Both the position numbers and the translations under genes were made by a program. This document shows, piece by piece, positions 43,793 through 52,452 of a stretch of 60,121 bases of DNA (positions are counted from its first letter, which is position 1; each line of letters starts with the position of its first letter). The stretch covers positions 1 to 60,121 of the forward strand of contig CAZNLR010000031.1 in assembly GCA_964574215.1 (NCBI GenBank), written 5' to 3'. Source of the stretch: GCA-2725625 sp964574215. Lineage in GTDB: Bacteria; Pseudomonadota; Alphaproteobacteria; Rhodospirillales; UBA2165. Under the pieces are notes generated by a model. The model saw nothing but the letters and a program-made list of their open reading frames with translations, made no database searches and was not told the origin of the DNA.

Positions 43793-43827
43793 AAAGAAAA
43801 AAGGGGACGCACATTTTGTGCGTCCCC
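43793..43827 (-). terminator. Rho-independent terminator after the CoxG-UbiD gene
   Basis: A perfect 10-bp stem, GGGGACGCAC / GTGCGTCCCC (43803-43827), with a 5-nt loop is followed on the minus strand by TTTTTTCTTT. It lies 28 nt beyond the CoxG-UbiD stop and separates that gene from the hydroxylase 2 operon. Confidence 0.88.
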
Positions 43828-43854
43828 ATAAAGGTACATAATTTAACAGGGAGA

Positions 43855-45789
43855 TTATTTCCGCCAGGAGAGCTTGTCGCCCCACTTCTCAAGAGTTTTT
43901 TCAACGATCTCAGGATCGTTCACGAGACGAGGCGGTTCTTCGCCCCAGAACTCGTACTCTTCAGTGCATAACGTGGCATCAATGCCCATTTGGGTCTGCC
44001 AGCCCTTTTCGCGGAGCGACACCGCCGGGTCGAGCCATTGGCCGGCGCGGCGTGGGCTGATGGTGACATCTCGGTCGGCGCGGACGCGGGTGGACAGGGC
44101 CCAGTGCACGTCGGTGTAATCCCAGATATCGACATCCTTGTCGACGATGATGACGTGTTTGTAGCGGGAGTAGGTGCCACCCCAGACGGCGTCCATGACT
44201 TGTTGTGGATGGCCGGGGAACAGTTTGTCGATTTTAACAATGGCCTCGAAGCACACGTTGCACCGCATGTCGAGAACGCCCGGCACCAGGCTCTTGACCG
44301 TCTTGAAAGCCTCGGCCTGGGAGGACTTGCCGTTCACCAAGGTGCTGTCCGAGGGTTCCCATTGTTCGCGGGCGCCGAGGAAAATCGGCTTCTTGCGATG
44401 GGTAATCCGCCGGACTTCGAACACCGGGTTGGACCGGGCTTCGCCGTAGAAACCGGTATATTCGCCGAAGCCGCCTTCGATTTCCCGGTGGTGAGGTCTG
44501 ATGACGCCTTCGAAGACGAATTCACTGGTAGCCGGGACGGGGATGCCGTCGGCACCGCTGGCCACCATGTCGATGGCTTCGCCGCGCAAAGCTCCGCCGA
44601 TGTGGAATTCATCGATACCAGGAGGCGTACGGGTCGCCCCCATGATGAAGACAGTGGGATCGTAACCCGTAACCACCGCCATGGGCATTTCCTCATCGGC
44701 CCGTTCATATTCAATATAATGTTGACGGCCATGGGTGTATTCCGGCGCGCCCCAGCCCAAGGTGTTCTTGGACAAGGTATGCATCCGGTAAATACCCGCA
44801 TTGAGAACGCCGTCATCGCGGCCGCGGGTGATGGAAATCCCCAAAGTGCCGGGGAACTCGCCGGCGTCATACTGATGCCAGACCGTGTTGCAGATTTTAT
44901 GGAGATCGATATCGTCGCCTTCGATGACCTCCTCCTGGCAGGGGCCACTATCGACCATACGTGGGGGAATGAATTCCTCCGTCCGGCTGATCCATTCCTC
45001 GTTGTAGTCGCTCCACTTGTCGATGCCGAGAGAAAACAGATAGCGTTCGTCAGTTCCCAAGAGATTGGTCACCATGGGATAGTCGGCGCCTTTGATATTC
45101 TCGAACAAAATTGCTGGTGCCCGGTCTTGAAGACCGATCCGGGTGAGACCGTTTATTTCCCAGGAAGGATCAACTTCCTCGCTGATGCGGACAAGTTCGC
45201 CGCGTTCTTCGAGGGCGTCCATGAATTCCCTCATATCGTACCAATTTGCTTTACCCATTTTAGAGCTACCTCCTGTTTGAATAATGGCTGATTGAATGTT
45301 GGGGGCGGGGATCGCCTCCAATTCGTTTTCACTAACTGTAACTTTACTGTTTTCGATACGCTGACAAAAAATTTCAGCAAATTCTTCCCCTAGACTTTTG
45401 GCCTTCTTCTTCATTACGCCCAACCCGAATTTTCCGAGTCGTCCGGTGATCGAAATTTCTGAACTATAATAAACTTCCGTGCCGTCTTCTGACGGCGACA
45501 ATCTCAATATATTGTGAGCCGTGACTTTGCTGGCCTTTGAGCCTTCTTCGCCACGGGTTACTGACAATATTTGCGTCGGCGGTGTCTCTTCCGTGACTTC
45601 AACTTCAAAGTTGAAGGACGCTTTGATGGGGCCGACGGCGACTTTGACTTTGGCTTTGTAACGATCCGGTCCGACAATTTCGACATCGCTCAAACCCGGT
45701 ACACAAGGGCCAACTTCTTCCGGGTCGGTAATGAACCGCCATACGATTTCCGGAGATGCCGGAACATGAAATGTTTCTTCTATCTTCAT
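43855..45789 (-). CDS. CoxG (SRPBCC)-UbiD decarboxylase fusion
   Basis: A 644-residue fusion. Residues 1-155 are a CoxG-type SRPBCC domain (FHVPASPEIVWRFITDPEEV, then GKFGLGVMKKKAKSLGEEFA). Residues 178-644 are a complete UbiD-family decarboxylase with the prenyl-FMN catalytic set Arg335 (GIYRM), Glu438 and Glu443 (EGGFGEYTGF). UbiD enzymes decarboxylate aromatic or unsaturated acids and need UbiX, which is absent here. A strong AGGAGGT ribosome-binding site lies in frame 9 nt before Met178 (45258), so free UbiD may also be made. CoxG normally serves CO dehydrogenase-type hydroxylases. Confidence 0.9.
   Translation of the reverse strand: MKIEETFHVPASPEIVWRFITDPEEVGPCVPGLSDVEIVGPDRYKAKVKVAVGPIKASFNFEVEVTEETPPTQILSVTRGEEGSKASKVTAHNILRLSPSEDGTEVYYSSEISITGRLGKFGLGVMKKKAKSLGEEFAEIFCQRIENSKVTVSENELEAIPAPNIQSAIIQTGGSSKMGKANWYDMREFMDALEERGELVRISEEVDPSWEINGLTRIGLQDRAPAILFENIKGADYPMVTNLLGTDERYLFSLGIDKWSDYNEEWISRTEEFIPPRMVDSGPCQEEVIEGDDIDLHKICNTVWHQYDAGEFPGTLGISITRGRDDGVLNAGIYRMHTLSKNTLGWGAPEYTHGRQHYIEYERADEEMPMAVVTGYDPTVFIMGATRTPPGIDEFHIGGALRGEAIDMVASGADGIPVPATSEFVFEGVIRPHHREIEGGFGEYTGFYGEARSNPVFEVRRITHRKKPIFLGAREQWEPSDSTLVNGKSSQAEAFKTVKSLVPGVLDMRCNVCFEAIVKIDKLFPGHPQQVMDAVWGGTYSRYKHVIIVDKDVDIWDYTDVHWALSTRVRADRDVTISPRRAGQWLDPAVSLREKGWQTQMGIDATLCTEEYEFWGEEPPRLVNDPEIVEKTLEKWGDKLSWRK
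45258..45274 (-). promoter_or_regulatory. Internal ribosome-binding site and ATG inside the CoxG-UbiD frame
   Basis: AGGAGGT (45268-45274) stands 9 nt before an in-frame ATG (45258-45256) that opens MGKANWYDMREF, the normal start of a UbiD protein. The site is encoded in the domain linker QTGGSSK. This could make UbiD alone as a second product. Confidence 0.6.
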
Positions 45790-46092
45790 TTTGGTTTGGC
45801 TGGGAACCGGTAGGTGTTCCGGTTACATCAAGCGCGCCTCCTAAAATTTTTTATTTCGTTGTTGAGTTTACGTTGACAGAGATGTCAAAAACTGTCAATA
45901 AAGAATGACATTCATTATTCAGCCTGTCAATAAAGAATGATATTCATTATTGAAATATTCGAATCAGGGTTGGATAATGCAGCAAATAGTGAGTTAATCG
46001 GTGTCGGAAATATTCCGGGCCAAAAATAAACAGGAATGGGATGCGCGGTAAACCGCCATCCGGCCCCAGGAAATTTGGGGGAGGCGGAGAAT
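45790..46092. promoter_or_regulatory. Divergent promoter/operator region between CoxG-UbiD and hydroxylase 3
   Basis: This 303-nt gap holds no gene. It contains a palindrome TTGACA-GAGA-TGTCAA (45873-45888), and two 28-bp direct repeats (45892-45919 and 45924-45951; period 32 bp) that differ at one base. Inside each repeat is an AATGA-N3-TCATT dyad. TTGACA sequences face both genes, so it looks like a shared regulated promoter. The leader on the minus-strand side has AGGAGG, ATG-TAA and a hairpin (see findings). Confidence 0.7.
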
Positions 46093-46953
46093 ATGTCGGA
46101 GACGCGGTACTCAGAACCGGTTTCAGTTGACGAAGTTGTTGCTTTGCTTGCCGATGACGACGGCGCCAAGTGCGTTGCCGGTGGGGCCAGTCTCGTCGCA
46201 ATGATGAATGCCCGGCTGGTCGAACCTTCCAGCTTGATCAGTCTGCGGCGGGTCGATGAAATTAAATCAATCGAAAAATTATCGGATGGATCGGTGAGGG
46301 TCGGCGCCGGTATGCTGCATTGCGATGTGGCAAATGCAGCCGAATTGGTAGACGGTCATCAGGTGGTTAAAAGGGCCGCTGCACAGATCGCCAACCCGGT
46401 CGTCAGAAATATGGGTACATTGGGTGGATCGGTCAGTCATGCTGATCCGGCTGCCGACTATCCCGCCGCATTAGCCGCCGCCGGTGCGGATATCGAAATT
46501 GCCGGGCCCAGCGGCCGGCGCTCCATTTCCGCTTCTGACTTCTTTACCGATTGGTATGAGACGGCCTTACAGGAAGGTGAGTTGGTCACCGCCGCAGTGC
46601 TTCCGCCCGCGCCCGATGGCTCGGTTGGTGTTTATAAAAAATTGGCCAAGGTCAAAGGCGATCTCGGCATTGCCATGGTGGCGCTGGTCCTGGCCATGGA
46701 CAAAGGCGCCTGTAGTCACTTCGCAATTGCCGTCGGCGGATGTGGTCCGACACCGGTTAGATTGCCTGATATGGAGAGCGGTCTTGTCGGCGGTGATCTG
46801 TCTGACGCTGCTATTGATGAATTAGGACAGGCCCTGAGCGCCGCCACTGATCCGGTTGACGACGTTCGCGCATCGGCCGATTTCAGGCGCTTGTTAATCC
46901 CGCGCATGACGGCCCGTGCCGTCTCATCTGCCCGCGAAGAATTGGGAATGTAA
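46093..46953 (+). CDS. FAD subunit of hydroxylase 3
   Basis: A 286-residue FAD-binding subunit with KCVAGGASLVAMMNARLVEP near residue 24 and NMGTLGGSVSHADPAADYPA near 108. It is a clear paralogue of the hydroxylase 2 FAD subunit. The ATG at 46093 has GGAGGCGGAG upstream; the open frame to 46036 is leader. First gene of a three-gene hydroxylase operon that continues into the transporter genes. Confidence 0.93.
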   Translation: MSETRYSEPVSVDEVVALLADDDGAKCVAGGASLVAMMNARLVEPSSLISLRRVDEIKSIEKLSDGSVRVGAGMLHCDVANAAELVDGHQVVKRAAAQIANPVVRNMGTLGGSVSHADPAADYPAALAAAGADIEIAGPSGRRSISASDFFTDWYETALQEGELVTAAVLPPAPDGSVGVYKKLAKVKGDLGIAMVALVLAMDKGACSHFAIAVGGCGPTPVRLPDMESGLVGGDLSDAAIDELGQALSAATDPVDDVRASADFRRLLIPRMTARAVSSAREELGM

Positions 46954-46955
46954 TC

Positions 46956-47423
46956 ATGACCGGGGAAAATATGATAACTTTGAGTATAAATGGTGTCGAA
47001 CAAACTGTAGACGCCGAACCCGATACCACTTTACTGGATGTGCTGCGTGAAAAACTCAGCCTGACGGGAGCAAAGAAGGGCTGCAATCAAGGTGTCTGCG
47101 GCGCGTGCACCGTATTGCTGGACGGAAAAACGGCCAGAGCCTGTCTGTCCCTAGCCGCCAATTGCACAGGAAGAGAGATTACGACCATTGAAGGATTGTC
47201 GGAAAACGGCAAACCCTCTCCGTTACAGCAATCCTTTGTCGACAACGGCGCGGTGCAATGCGGTTTCTGCACCTCCGGCATGATCCTGTCCGCCAGTGCG
47301 TTGCTGGAAGAAAATCCGAAACCCGATACCGATGAAATTCGCGAAGGTCTTTCAGGTAATCTGTGCCGCTGCTCCGGCTATCATAATATCGTCAACGCCG
47401 TACAGCAGGCAGCGGAGGGCTAG
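46956..47423 (+). CDS. 2Fe-2S subunit of hydroxylase 3
   Basis: A 155-residue protein with GCNQGVCGACTVLLDG and QCGFCTSGM / NLCRCSGY, the two [2Fe-2S] domains. It starts 2 nt after the FAD stop. An in-frame ATG at 46971 with GGGGA upstream is an alternative start that would remove five residues. Confidence 0.95.
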   Translation: MTGENMITLSINGVEQTVDAEPDTTLLDVLREKLSLTGAKKGCNQGVCGACTVLLDGKTARACLSLAANCTGREITTIEGLSENGKPSPLQQSFVDNGAVQCGFCTSGMILSASALLEENPKPDTDEIREGLSGNLCRCSGYHNIVNAVQQAAEG

Positions 47424-47426
47424 GCG

Positions 47427-49724
47427 ATGAGCAACGAAATGTATCAAGTCGGCAAATCCATTCCCAAAGTCGATGCGCTGGAAAAGACCCTTGGCCGCGC
47501 GACCTATATCGCCGATATGACCCGGCCCAACATGCTGCATGGCGCTATGTTGGCCAGCCAGTATCCCCATGCCATAATTTTATCGTATGACACCAGCGAA
47601 GCCGAGCAAGTGCCGGGGGTCGTGTGCGTCCTGACCGGTGATGATTTCGGTGACGGAAAATTGGGTGCTTTTTATAAAGACGAGGGATGCATCGCCAAAG
47701 GCAAAGTCCGGTATGTCGGGGAACCGGTGGCGGTGGTCGCCGCCGAGGATGAGGCAACTGCGCGCGCCGCCGCCCAGTTGATCTCCGTCGAATATGAAGA
47801 ACTGACCGCCTTGCTGACGCCGGAGGACGCGCTGGCCACGGATGATACTCTGGTCCACGAGGATCTGGAGAGCTATTTCAAAGTCTTCGAAGCGGACGCC
47901 ACAGGAAATCAAATGACCGGCGCGTCCATAGCCGAAGGTGACGTGGATTCGGCCTGGGACACGTGTGATCTGATAATCGAAAACACCTACGAGACCCAGG
48001 CACAAAACCACCTCTCCATCGAACCGTGCGGCGCCATTGCGGAATTGGAATCAGATGGCCGCATTAATGTGTGGTCGGCTAATCAATCGGTGTTCCGGGT
48101 GCAAGCCAACGTCGCCGAAGCACTTGGTATTCCCATGTCCAACATCCGGTCCATGACTCCCAAGGTCGGTGCCGGGTTCGGCAACAAGATGGAGGTCCAT
48201 GTTCAGCCGTTGGTGGTTGCGCTGGCCCAAGCCACTGACCGGCCGGTCAAGATGATCCTGTCGCGGGAAGAGGATTTTGAAATGATCCGCGCCCGCCACC
48301 CGTCCAAGACCAGAATTAAAACCGGAGTCATGAGTGACGGTACTTTTATCGCCCGCGAGGTCGAATTACTGATGGACGGCGGCGCCTATGCGGATGACAG
48401 CCCCGGCGTATTAGGTTTCGCCCTGATGATGTCCATCGGTCCCTATCGGTTTCCGCACGCCAGGGCGGACGGAAAAGTGGCTTATACCAATCACCTGCGC
48501 TTTGGCGCTTTCCGCGGCTTCGGCAATCCCCAGGTTTCTTTCGCCGGCGAAACACAGATCGACGAGATCGCTGAAAAATTAGGGATGGATCCGCTTGATC
48601 TGCGGATGAAGAACCTCAAAGAAACCGGCGAGCGTTGGTTCGGCGGCCAAAAAATGGAATCCAACGGACTGGCCGACTGTATCGCGACGGTTCGGGAACG
48701 GTCTGATTGGGACAAGAAGGACGGCCGCAATTTGGGCGTCAGCGTTGCCGGGCATATCAGTGGTTTGCTCGCCACCGGCGCCATCGTCCGGATGCTCGAA
48801 GACGGCACTTTCATCCTCAATACCGGCGCCACCGATATCGGGCAGGGCTCAGATACGGTGTTAAGCCAGATGTGCGCCGAGGTATTGAAAGTTCCAATCG
48901 AACGGGTGCGTCACGCCACGCCGGATACCGATGGATCGCCGTACAATTGGGGTACTACGGCAAGCCGGGTGACCTACACCACGGGCCGGTCGGTGGTCGG
49001 CGCCGCCGAAGAAGTCGCCGAACAGATCAAGAAATACGCCGCAATCATATTGGAAAGCGATGTTGAGAATGTCGAACTCCGTGAGGGCGGCATGGTCGGC
49101 ATCAAAGGCGCCAACAAGGAAGTTTCGTTTTTTGAAGTTTCCGCCATGACCCATTGGGGCACCGGCGGGCCCATCGTCGGCAATCATACCTATGTATATG
49201 ATTCGCCCACCATCGATCCTGATATTGCCAAATCTCATGGTGTGCCGTTCCACAGTCTTGGCGTCTTCGCCTTTTCCGCCATGGTGTCCGAGGTCGACGT
49301 GGATGAGGTCACTGGAAAAACGTCGGTCGACAAGGTTTGGTATGCAGTCGATGTCGGTCAGGCGATCAACCCCGGTCTGGTCGAAGGGCAAATTCACGGC
49401 GGCTTCGCACAAGGCTTGGGGTTGAGCCTCTATGAAGAAATGGTTTGGGACGGCGGCCGATTGGCGAATCCGACTTTGATGGATTACAAGGCGCCGGGTG
49501 CAGCAGAGATTACCTACGATATCGATTGCACCATCATTGAACACCCTGAACCTGACGGACCTTTTGGCGCTAAAGGGGTCGGCGAGATCACCCTGGTCCC
49601 GGTTCCGGCCTCTATCGCCAACGCCATTTCCGCCGCCACCGGTATCAGGCCGCGTCAGCTGCCGATTTCGCCGGAGCGAGTGCTCAGTGGTCTTCTACAG
49701 AAGGAGGTGGCAGCCGGCGAATAG
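47427..49724 (+). CDS. Molybdopterin-binding subunit of hydroxylase 3
   Basis: A 765-residue Moco subunit with GAGFGNKMEVHVQP near residue 249, LRFGAFRGFGNPQVSF near 355, ATDIGQGSDTVL near 470 and a C-terminal FGAKGVGEI with the conserved Glu. It lacks the CO dehydrogenase Cys loop. Starts 3 nt after the 2Fe-2S stop. A paralogue of the subunit at 40064, so the two operons probably arose by duplication. Confidence 0.94.
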   Translation: MSNEMYQVGKSIPKVDALEKTLGRATYIADMTRPNMLHGAMLASQYPHAIILSYDTSEAEQVPGVVCVLTGDDFGDGKLGAFYKDEGCIAKGKVRYVGEPVAVVAAEDEATARAAAQLISVEYEELTALLTPEDALATDDTLVHEDLESYFKVFEADATGNQMTGASIAEGDVDSAWDTCDLIIENTYETQAQNHLSIEPCGAIAELESDGRINVWSANQSVFRVQANVAEALGIPMSNIRSMTPKVGAGFGNKMEVHVQPLVVALAQATDRPVKMILSREEDFEMIRARHPSKTRIKTGVMSDGTFIAREVELLMDGGAYADDSPGVLGFALMMSIGPYRFPHARADGKVAYTNHLRFGAFRGFGNPQVSFAGETQIDEIAEKLGMDPLDLRMKNLKETGERWFGGQKMESNGLADCIATVRERSDWDKKDGRNLGVSVAGHISGLLATGAIVRMLEDGTFILNTGATDIGQGSDTVLSQMCAEVLKVPIERVRHATPDTDGSPYNWGTTASRVTYTTGRSVVGAAEEVAEQIKKYAAIILESDVENVELREGGMVGIKGANKEVSFFEVSAMTHWGTGGPIVGNHTYVYDSPTIDPDIAKSHGVPFHSLGVFAFSAMVSEVDVDEVTGKTSVDKVWYAVDVGQAINPGLVEGQIHGGFAQGLGLSLYEEMVWDGGRLANPTLMDYKAPGAAEITYDIDCTIIEHPEPDGPFGAKGVGEITLVPVPASIANAISAATGIRPRQLPISPERVLSGLLQKEVAAGE

Positions 49725-49740
49725 TCGACGTACGTGAAAA

Positions 49741-50547
49741 ATGGCTGATATCAGACTCGAATTCCGTGACGTAACTCGAAACTTCCAAGTTCAGGGAGGG
49801 ACCGATGGTGGTGTGCTTACCGCGGTCAAAAATGTCAGCCTGACGATTGGCGATTGCGAAGTCGTCTCCCTCATCGGTCCGTCCGGCTGCGGTAAAAGTA
49901 CATTGTTAAATATGGGGTCGGGCCTCTATCAGCCGAGTATGGGGGAAGTATTCGTCGACGGAGAAATCGTCGACAAGCCGAACGCCCATGTTGGTTTTAT
50001 GCTGCAAAAGGATTTGTTGCTGCCCTGGCGCACCATTCGTAGAAATGTCGAAATCGGTTTGGAAATTCTAAAAGTGCCGCCAAAGGTCCGGAAGGAAAGG
50101 GCCCTTGATCTGTTGAACACATGTCGATTGAGTGGCTTTGAAGACAACTATCCCCATCAACTTTCCGGCGGCATGCGGCAACGGGCGTCCCTGGCGCGTA
50201 CCTTGGCGGTTGATCCCAAGGTGCTTCTCCTGGATGAACCGTTCTCTGCGTTGGATGCCCAGACCAAGATGATACTGCAACAGGACTTGGCTGAAACCCT
50301 GGCGGCGGAGAAAAAGACGGCGCTATTTATTACTCACGATCTTTCAGAGTCGGCGACACTGTCCGACCGGATACTGGTGATGAGCCCGAGGCCGGGAACG
50401 ATCATCGAGGAAATAAACGTTGATCTGCCGGAACGCGCCAATCCAATGGCGCGCCGCCATGATTTCGCCAATAAAGTTGGTGAATATGTCACCCAGCTTA
50501 TGGAATTACTGCATGTGGACGAAATGGCGCATGAAATTAAAATCTAA
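49741..50547 (+). CDS. ABC transporter ATP-binding protein, NitT/TauT type
   Basis: A 268-residue ATPase with Walker A GPSGCGKST near residue 44, Q-loop MLQKDLLLPW, signature LSGGMRQR and Walker B LLLDEPFSALD. This is the SsuB/TauB/NrtD branch, which imports sulfonates, nitrate or aromatic acids. It begins 16 nt after the hydroxylase 3 genes and belongs to the same operon. Confidence 0.93.
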   Translation: MADIRLEFRDVTRNFQVQGGTDGGVLTAVKNVSLTIGDCEVVSLIGPSGCGKSTLLNMGSGLYQPSMGEVFVDGEIVDKPNAHVGFMLQKDLLLPWRTIRRNVEIGLEILKVPPKVRKERALDLLNTCRLSGFEDNYPHQLSGGMRQRASLARTLAVDPKVLLLDEPFSALDAQTKMILQQDLAETLAAEKKTALFITHDLSESATLSDRILVMSPRPGTIIEEINVDLPERANPMARRHDFANKVGEYVTQLMELLHVDEMAHEIKI

Positions 50548-50604
50548 CCTAAAAATAAAATCAAAGTACCTTGTGACGATAATTTAACAGCAACGGAGGC
50601 TATA

Positions 50605-51597
50605 ATGTTTAAACACAATATTTTGAGTAAAATTTTTATTATTCCTGTCATCGCAGTCGGCACTTTGCTGGCGGCTGGTAACGTCCAAAAGGCGCAGGCC
50701 GAAGACGTTACTTATCTGCTGCCGGCGCCGCCGTTCCTGCCGGCCTTTGCTCCCTGGATGCTTGCCAAGGCGCGGGGTTACTACAAAGAAGAAGGTCTTA
50801 ATGTCAAATTCCAGACCGCCCGCGGCGGTGTGGACGTGGCCAAGCAAGTTGGCGCCGGTAATGCGGTCATCGGCGGCGGTCTCGGTGATACGCCGGTAAT
50901 CGTGCGGCCCAATGGCATTCCCGTGAAGGCGGTTGCCGTGTTGGGCGGCGGTTCCCTGATGCAGCTTGTCGCCCGTGCCGACCGCGGCATCAATGGCCCC
51001 GGCGATCTCAAAGGAAAAACCGTTACCTCGCTTTCTTTGCAAGATACGACCTTCTATGCGCTTCTCGGTATGCTTGCCAGTCAAGGCCTGAAGCGTAGCG
51101 ACATTAACGCCCAAGGCGCCGGACCGGTCGGTGTTTGGAAGTTGTTCCTGGCCGGCAAGGCTGACGCCATGGCCGGTGTGCCCGATTGGATCGCCATTGC
51201 TCAAGGGGCCGGTGTAAAAGTCAAAATTTTCCCGGCTGATCAATACTTCAAGAGCATGGCCCAGGCGATTTTGGCGTCCGACAAAGTGATCAAAACGAAC
51301 CCCGGTCTGATCCAAAAATTGGTGCGGGCGACCTTGAAGGGCATGGCCGACATCATGACCGATCCGGATAGCGCCACCAAGGACTACACGGCCTTTGTCA
51401 AAAAACAAAAAGGCAAAGACAAGTATGTCCGGAACGTATTCTCCCTCTACAACAAATATGTTTATCCGGGGCAGAAACGGGCCGGCGCCATGGATGGCGA
51501 AAGACTTGCTGAATTGCAGGCTTTTTACGTTGGGCAGGGCATCGTGAAAAAGGCGTTGCCGGTAAGCGATCTGTACACCAATCAGTTTGTTAAATAG
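50605..51597 (+). CDS. ABC transporter substrate-binding protein, NMT1/SsuA type
   Basis: A 330-residue periplasmic protein with a signal peptide (cleavage likely after KAQA, residue 32) and the NMT1/SsuA-like fold (FLPAFAPWMLAKARGYYKEEG, GGVDVAKQVGAG). It presents the substrate to the adjacent permease. The gene has AACGGAGG upstream. No specific ligand can be read. Confidence 0.9.
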   Translation: MFKHNILSKIFIIPVIAVGTLLAAGNVQKAQAEDVTYLLPAPPFLPAFAPWMLAKARGYYKEEGLNVKFQTARGGVDVAKQVGAGNAVIGGGLGDTPVIVRPNGIPVKAVAVLGGGSLMQLVARADRGINGPGDLKGKTVTSLSLQDTTFYALLGMLASQGLKRSDINAQGAGPVGVWKLFLAGKADAMAGVPDWIAIAQGAGVKVKIFPADQYFKSMAQAILASDKVIKTNPGLIQKLVRATLKGMADIMTDPDSATKDYTAFVKKQKGKDKYVRNVFSLYNKYVYPGQKRAGAMDGERLAELQAFYVGQGIVKKALPVSDLYTNQFVK

Positions 51598-51629
51598 CAG
51601 TCGTGTGAATTCCGAAGGAGCGGCCAACA

Positions 51630-52415
51630 ATGCATAAAGACGGTTCAGTTCAATTCGACATTACGGCAAGCGTCGCCGTACTGATCGTCTTTCTCATTTT
51701 ATGGGAGTGGGGGCCGGGTTTGCTCGGTATCCCACCCTATATTATCCCGACCGCTTCTTCGGTTTTCAAAGAATTCATCCGCGCCTATCAGGAACAACAA
51801 CTACTGTATCACACCGGCATTACCGCCTTGGAAACCTTCGCTGGTTTTACGATCGGATCACTGCTTGGCATGGTGGTTGGTTACATATTCGGCGTTTCGG
51901 CGCGGCTTGAATTCATTTTCTCCCCCTACATTTTGATTTTGCAAATCGCACCGAAAGTCGTTTTCGCACCGCTGTTTATCTTGTGGATGGGGTTTACCGT
52001 CTATCCCAAAATTCTCGTGGCGGTCTTGATCGTGTTTTTTCCGATCATGGTCAATGTTCTTAGTGCCATTCGCAAAGTCGATCCGGATTTAATCAATCTG
52101 GCGCGGACATTCAATGCCAGCAGATGGCAGATCTTTAAACTGATCGAGTTTCATGATGCCTTGCCGCCGCTGTTTGCGGGATTGCGCATCTCGGCAACGC
52201 TGGCGGTTATCGGCGTGGCCGTCGGTGAGATGGTCGGCGCCAGTGTCGGGTTGGCGTCACAACTGATTTTCGCCGAGGGCGCAGCTGAAACGGCGATGGT
52301 GTTTGTCTATATCATCATGCTGACTCTCGTCGGTATTGTCGCCTACGGAGCCGTCGTTCTTATAGAGCGGCGCGTGCTTCATTATTTACCGAAGAGTTCT
52401 TATTCAACTGTTTAA
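51630..52415 (+). CDS. ABC transporter permease, NitT/TauT type
   Basis: A 261-residue membrane protein with about six transmembrane segments and the coupling loop LINLARTFNASRWQIFKLIEF typical of SsuC/TauC permeases. It completes the importer with the two upstream genes. An AAGGAG ribosome-binding site lies upstream. Confidence 0.92.
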   Translation: MHKDGSVQFDITASVAVLIVFLILWEWGPGLLGIPPYIIPTASSVFKEFIRAYQEQQLLYHTGITALETFAGFTIGSLLGMVVGYIFGVSARLEFIFSPYILILQIAPKVVFAPLFILWMGFTVYPKILVAVLIVFFPIMVNVLSAIRKVDPDLINLARTFNASRWQIFKLIEFHDALPPLFAGLRISATLAVIGVAVGEMVGASVGLASQLIFAEGAAETAMVFVYIIMLTLVGIVAYGAVVLIERRVLHYLPKSSYSTV

Positions 52416-52452
52416 TAACAAAAGAAAAGAACGGTGAGGCTGGGAGGCCCTA

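Noticed and set aside
42848..43885. FAD subunit start at 43885
   Set aside because: That frame would run through the rho-independent terminator and the 28-bp element; ATG at 43708 fits the family start.
43990..45291. 433-codon open frame on the plus strand opposite CoxG-UbiD
   Set aside because: It is antisense to a clearly coding UbiD domain and its translation has no recognisable motif; long antisense frames are expected in GC-rich genes.
40064..49724. Assignment of the two hydroxylases as aerobic CO dehydrogenase because of the CoxG domain nearby
   Set aside because: Neither Moco subunit has the AYRCSFR loop with the active-site Cys that binds copper in CO dehydrogenase.
50584..51630. 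348-codon open frame opposite the NMT1-type binding protein
   Set aside because: Antisense shadow of a gene with a clear signal peptide and family match.
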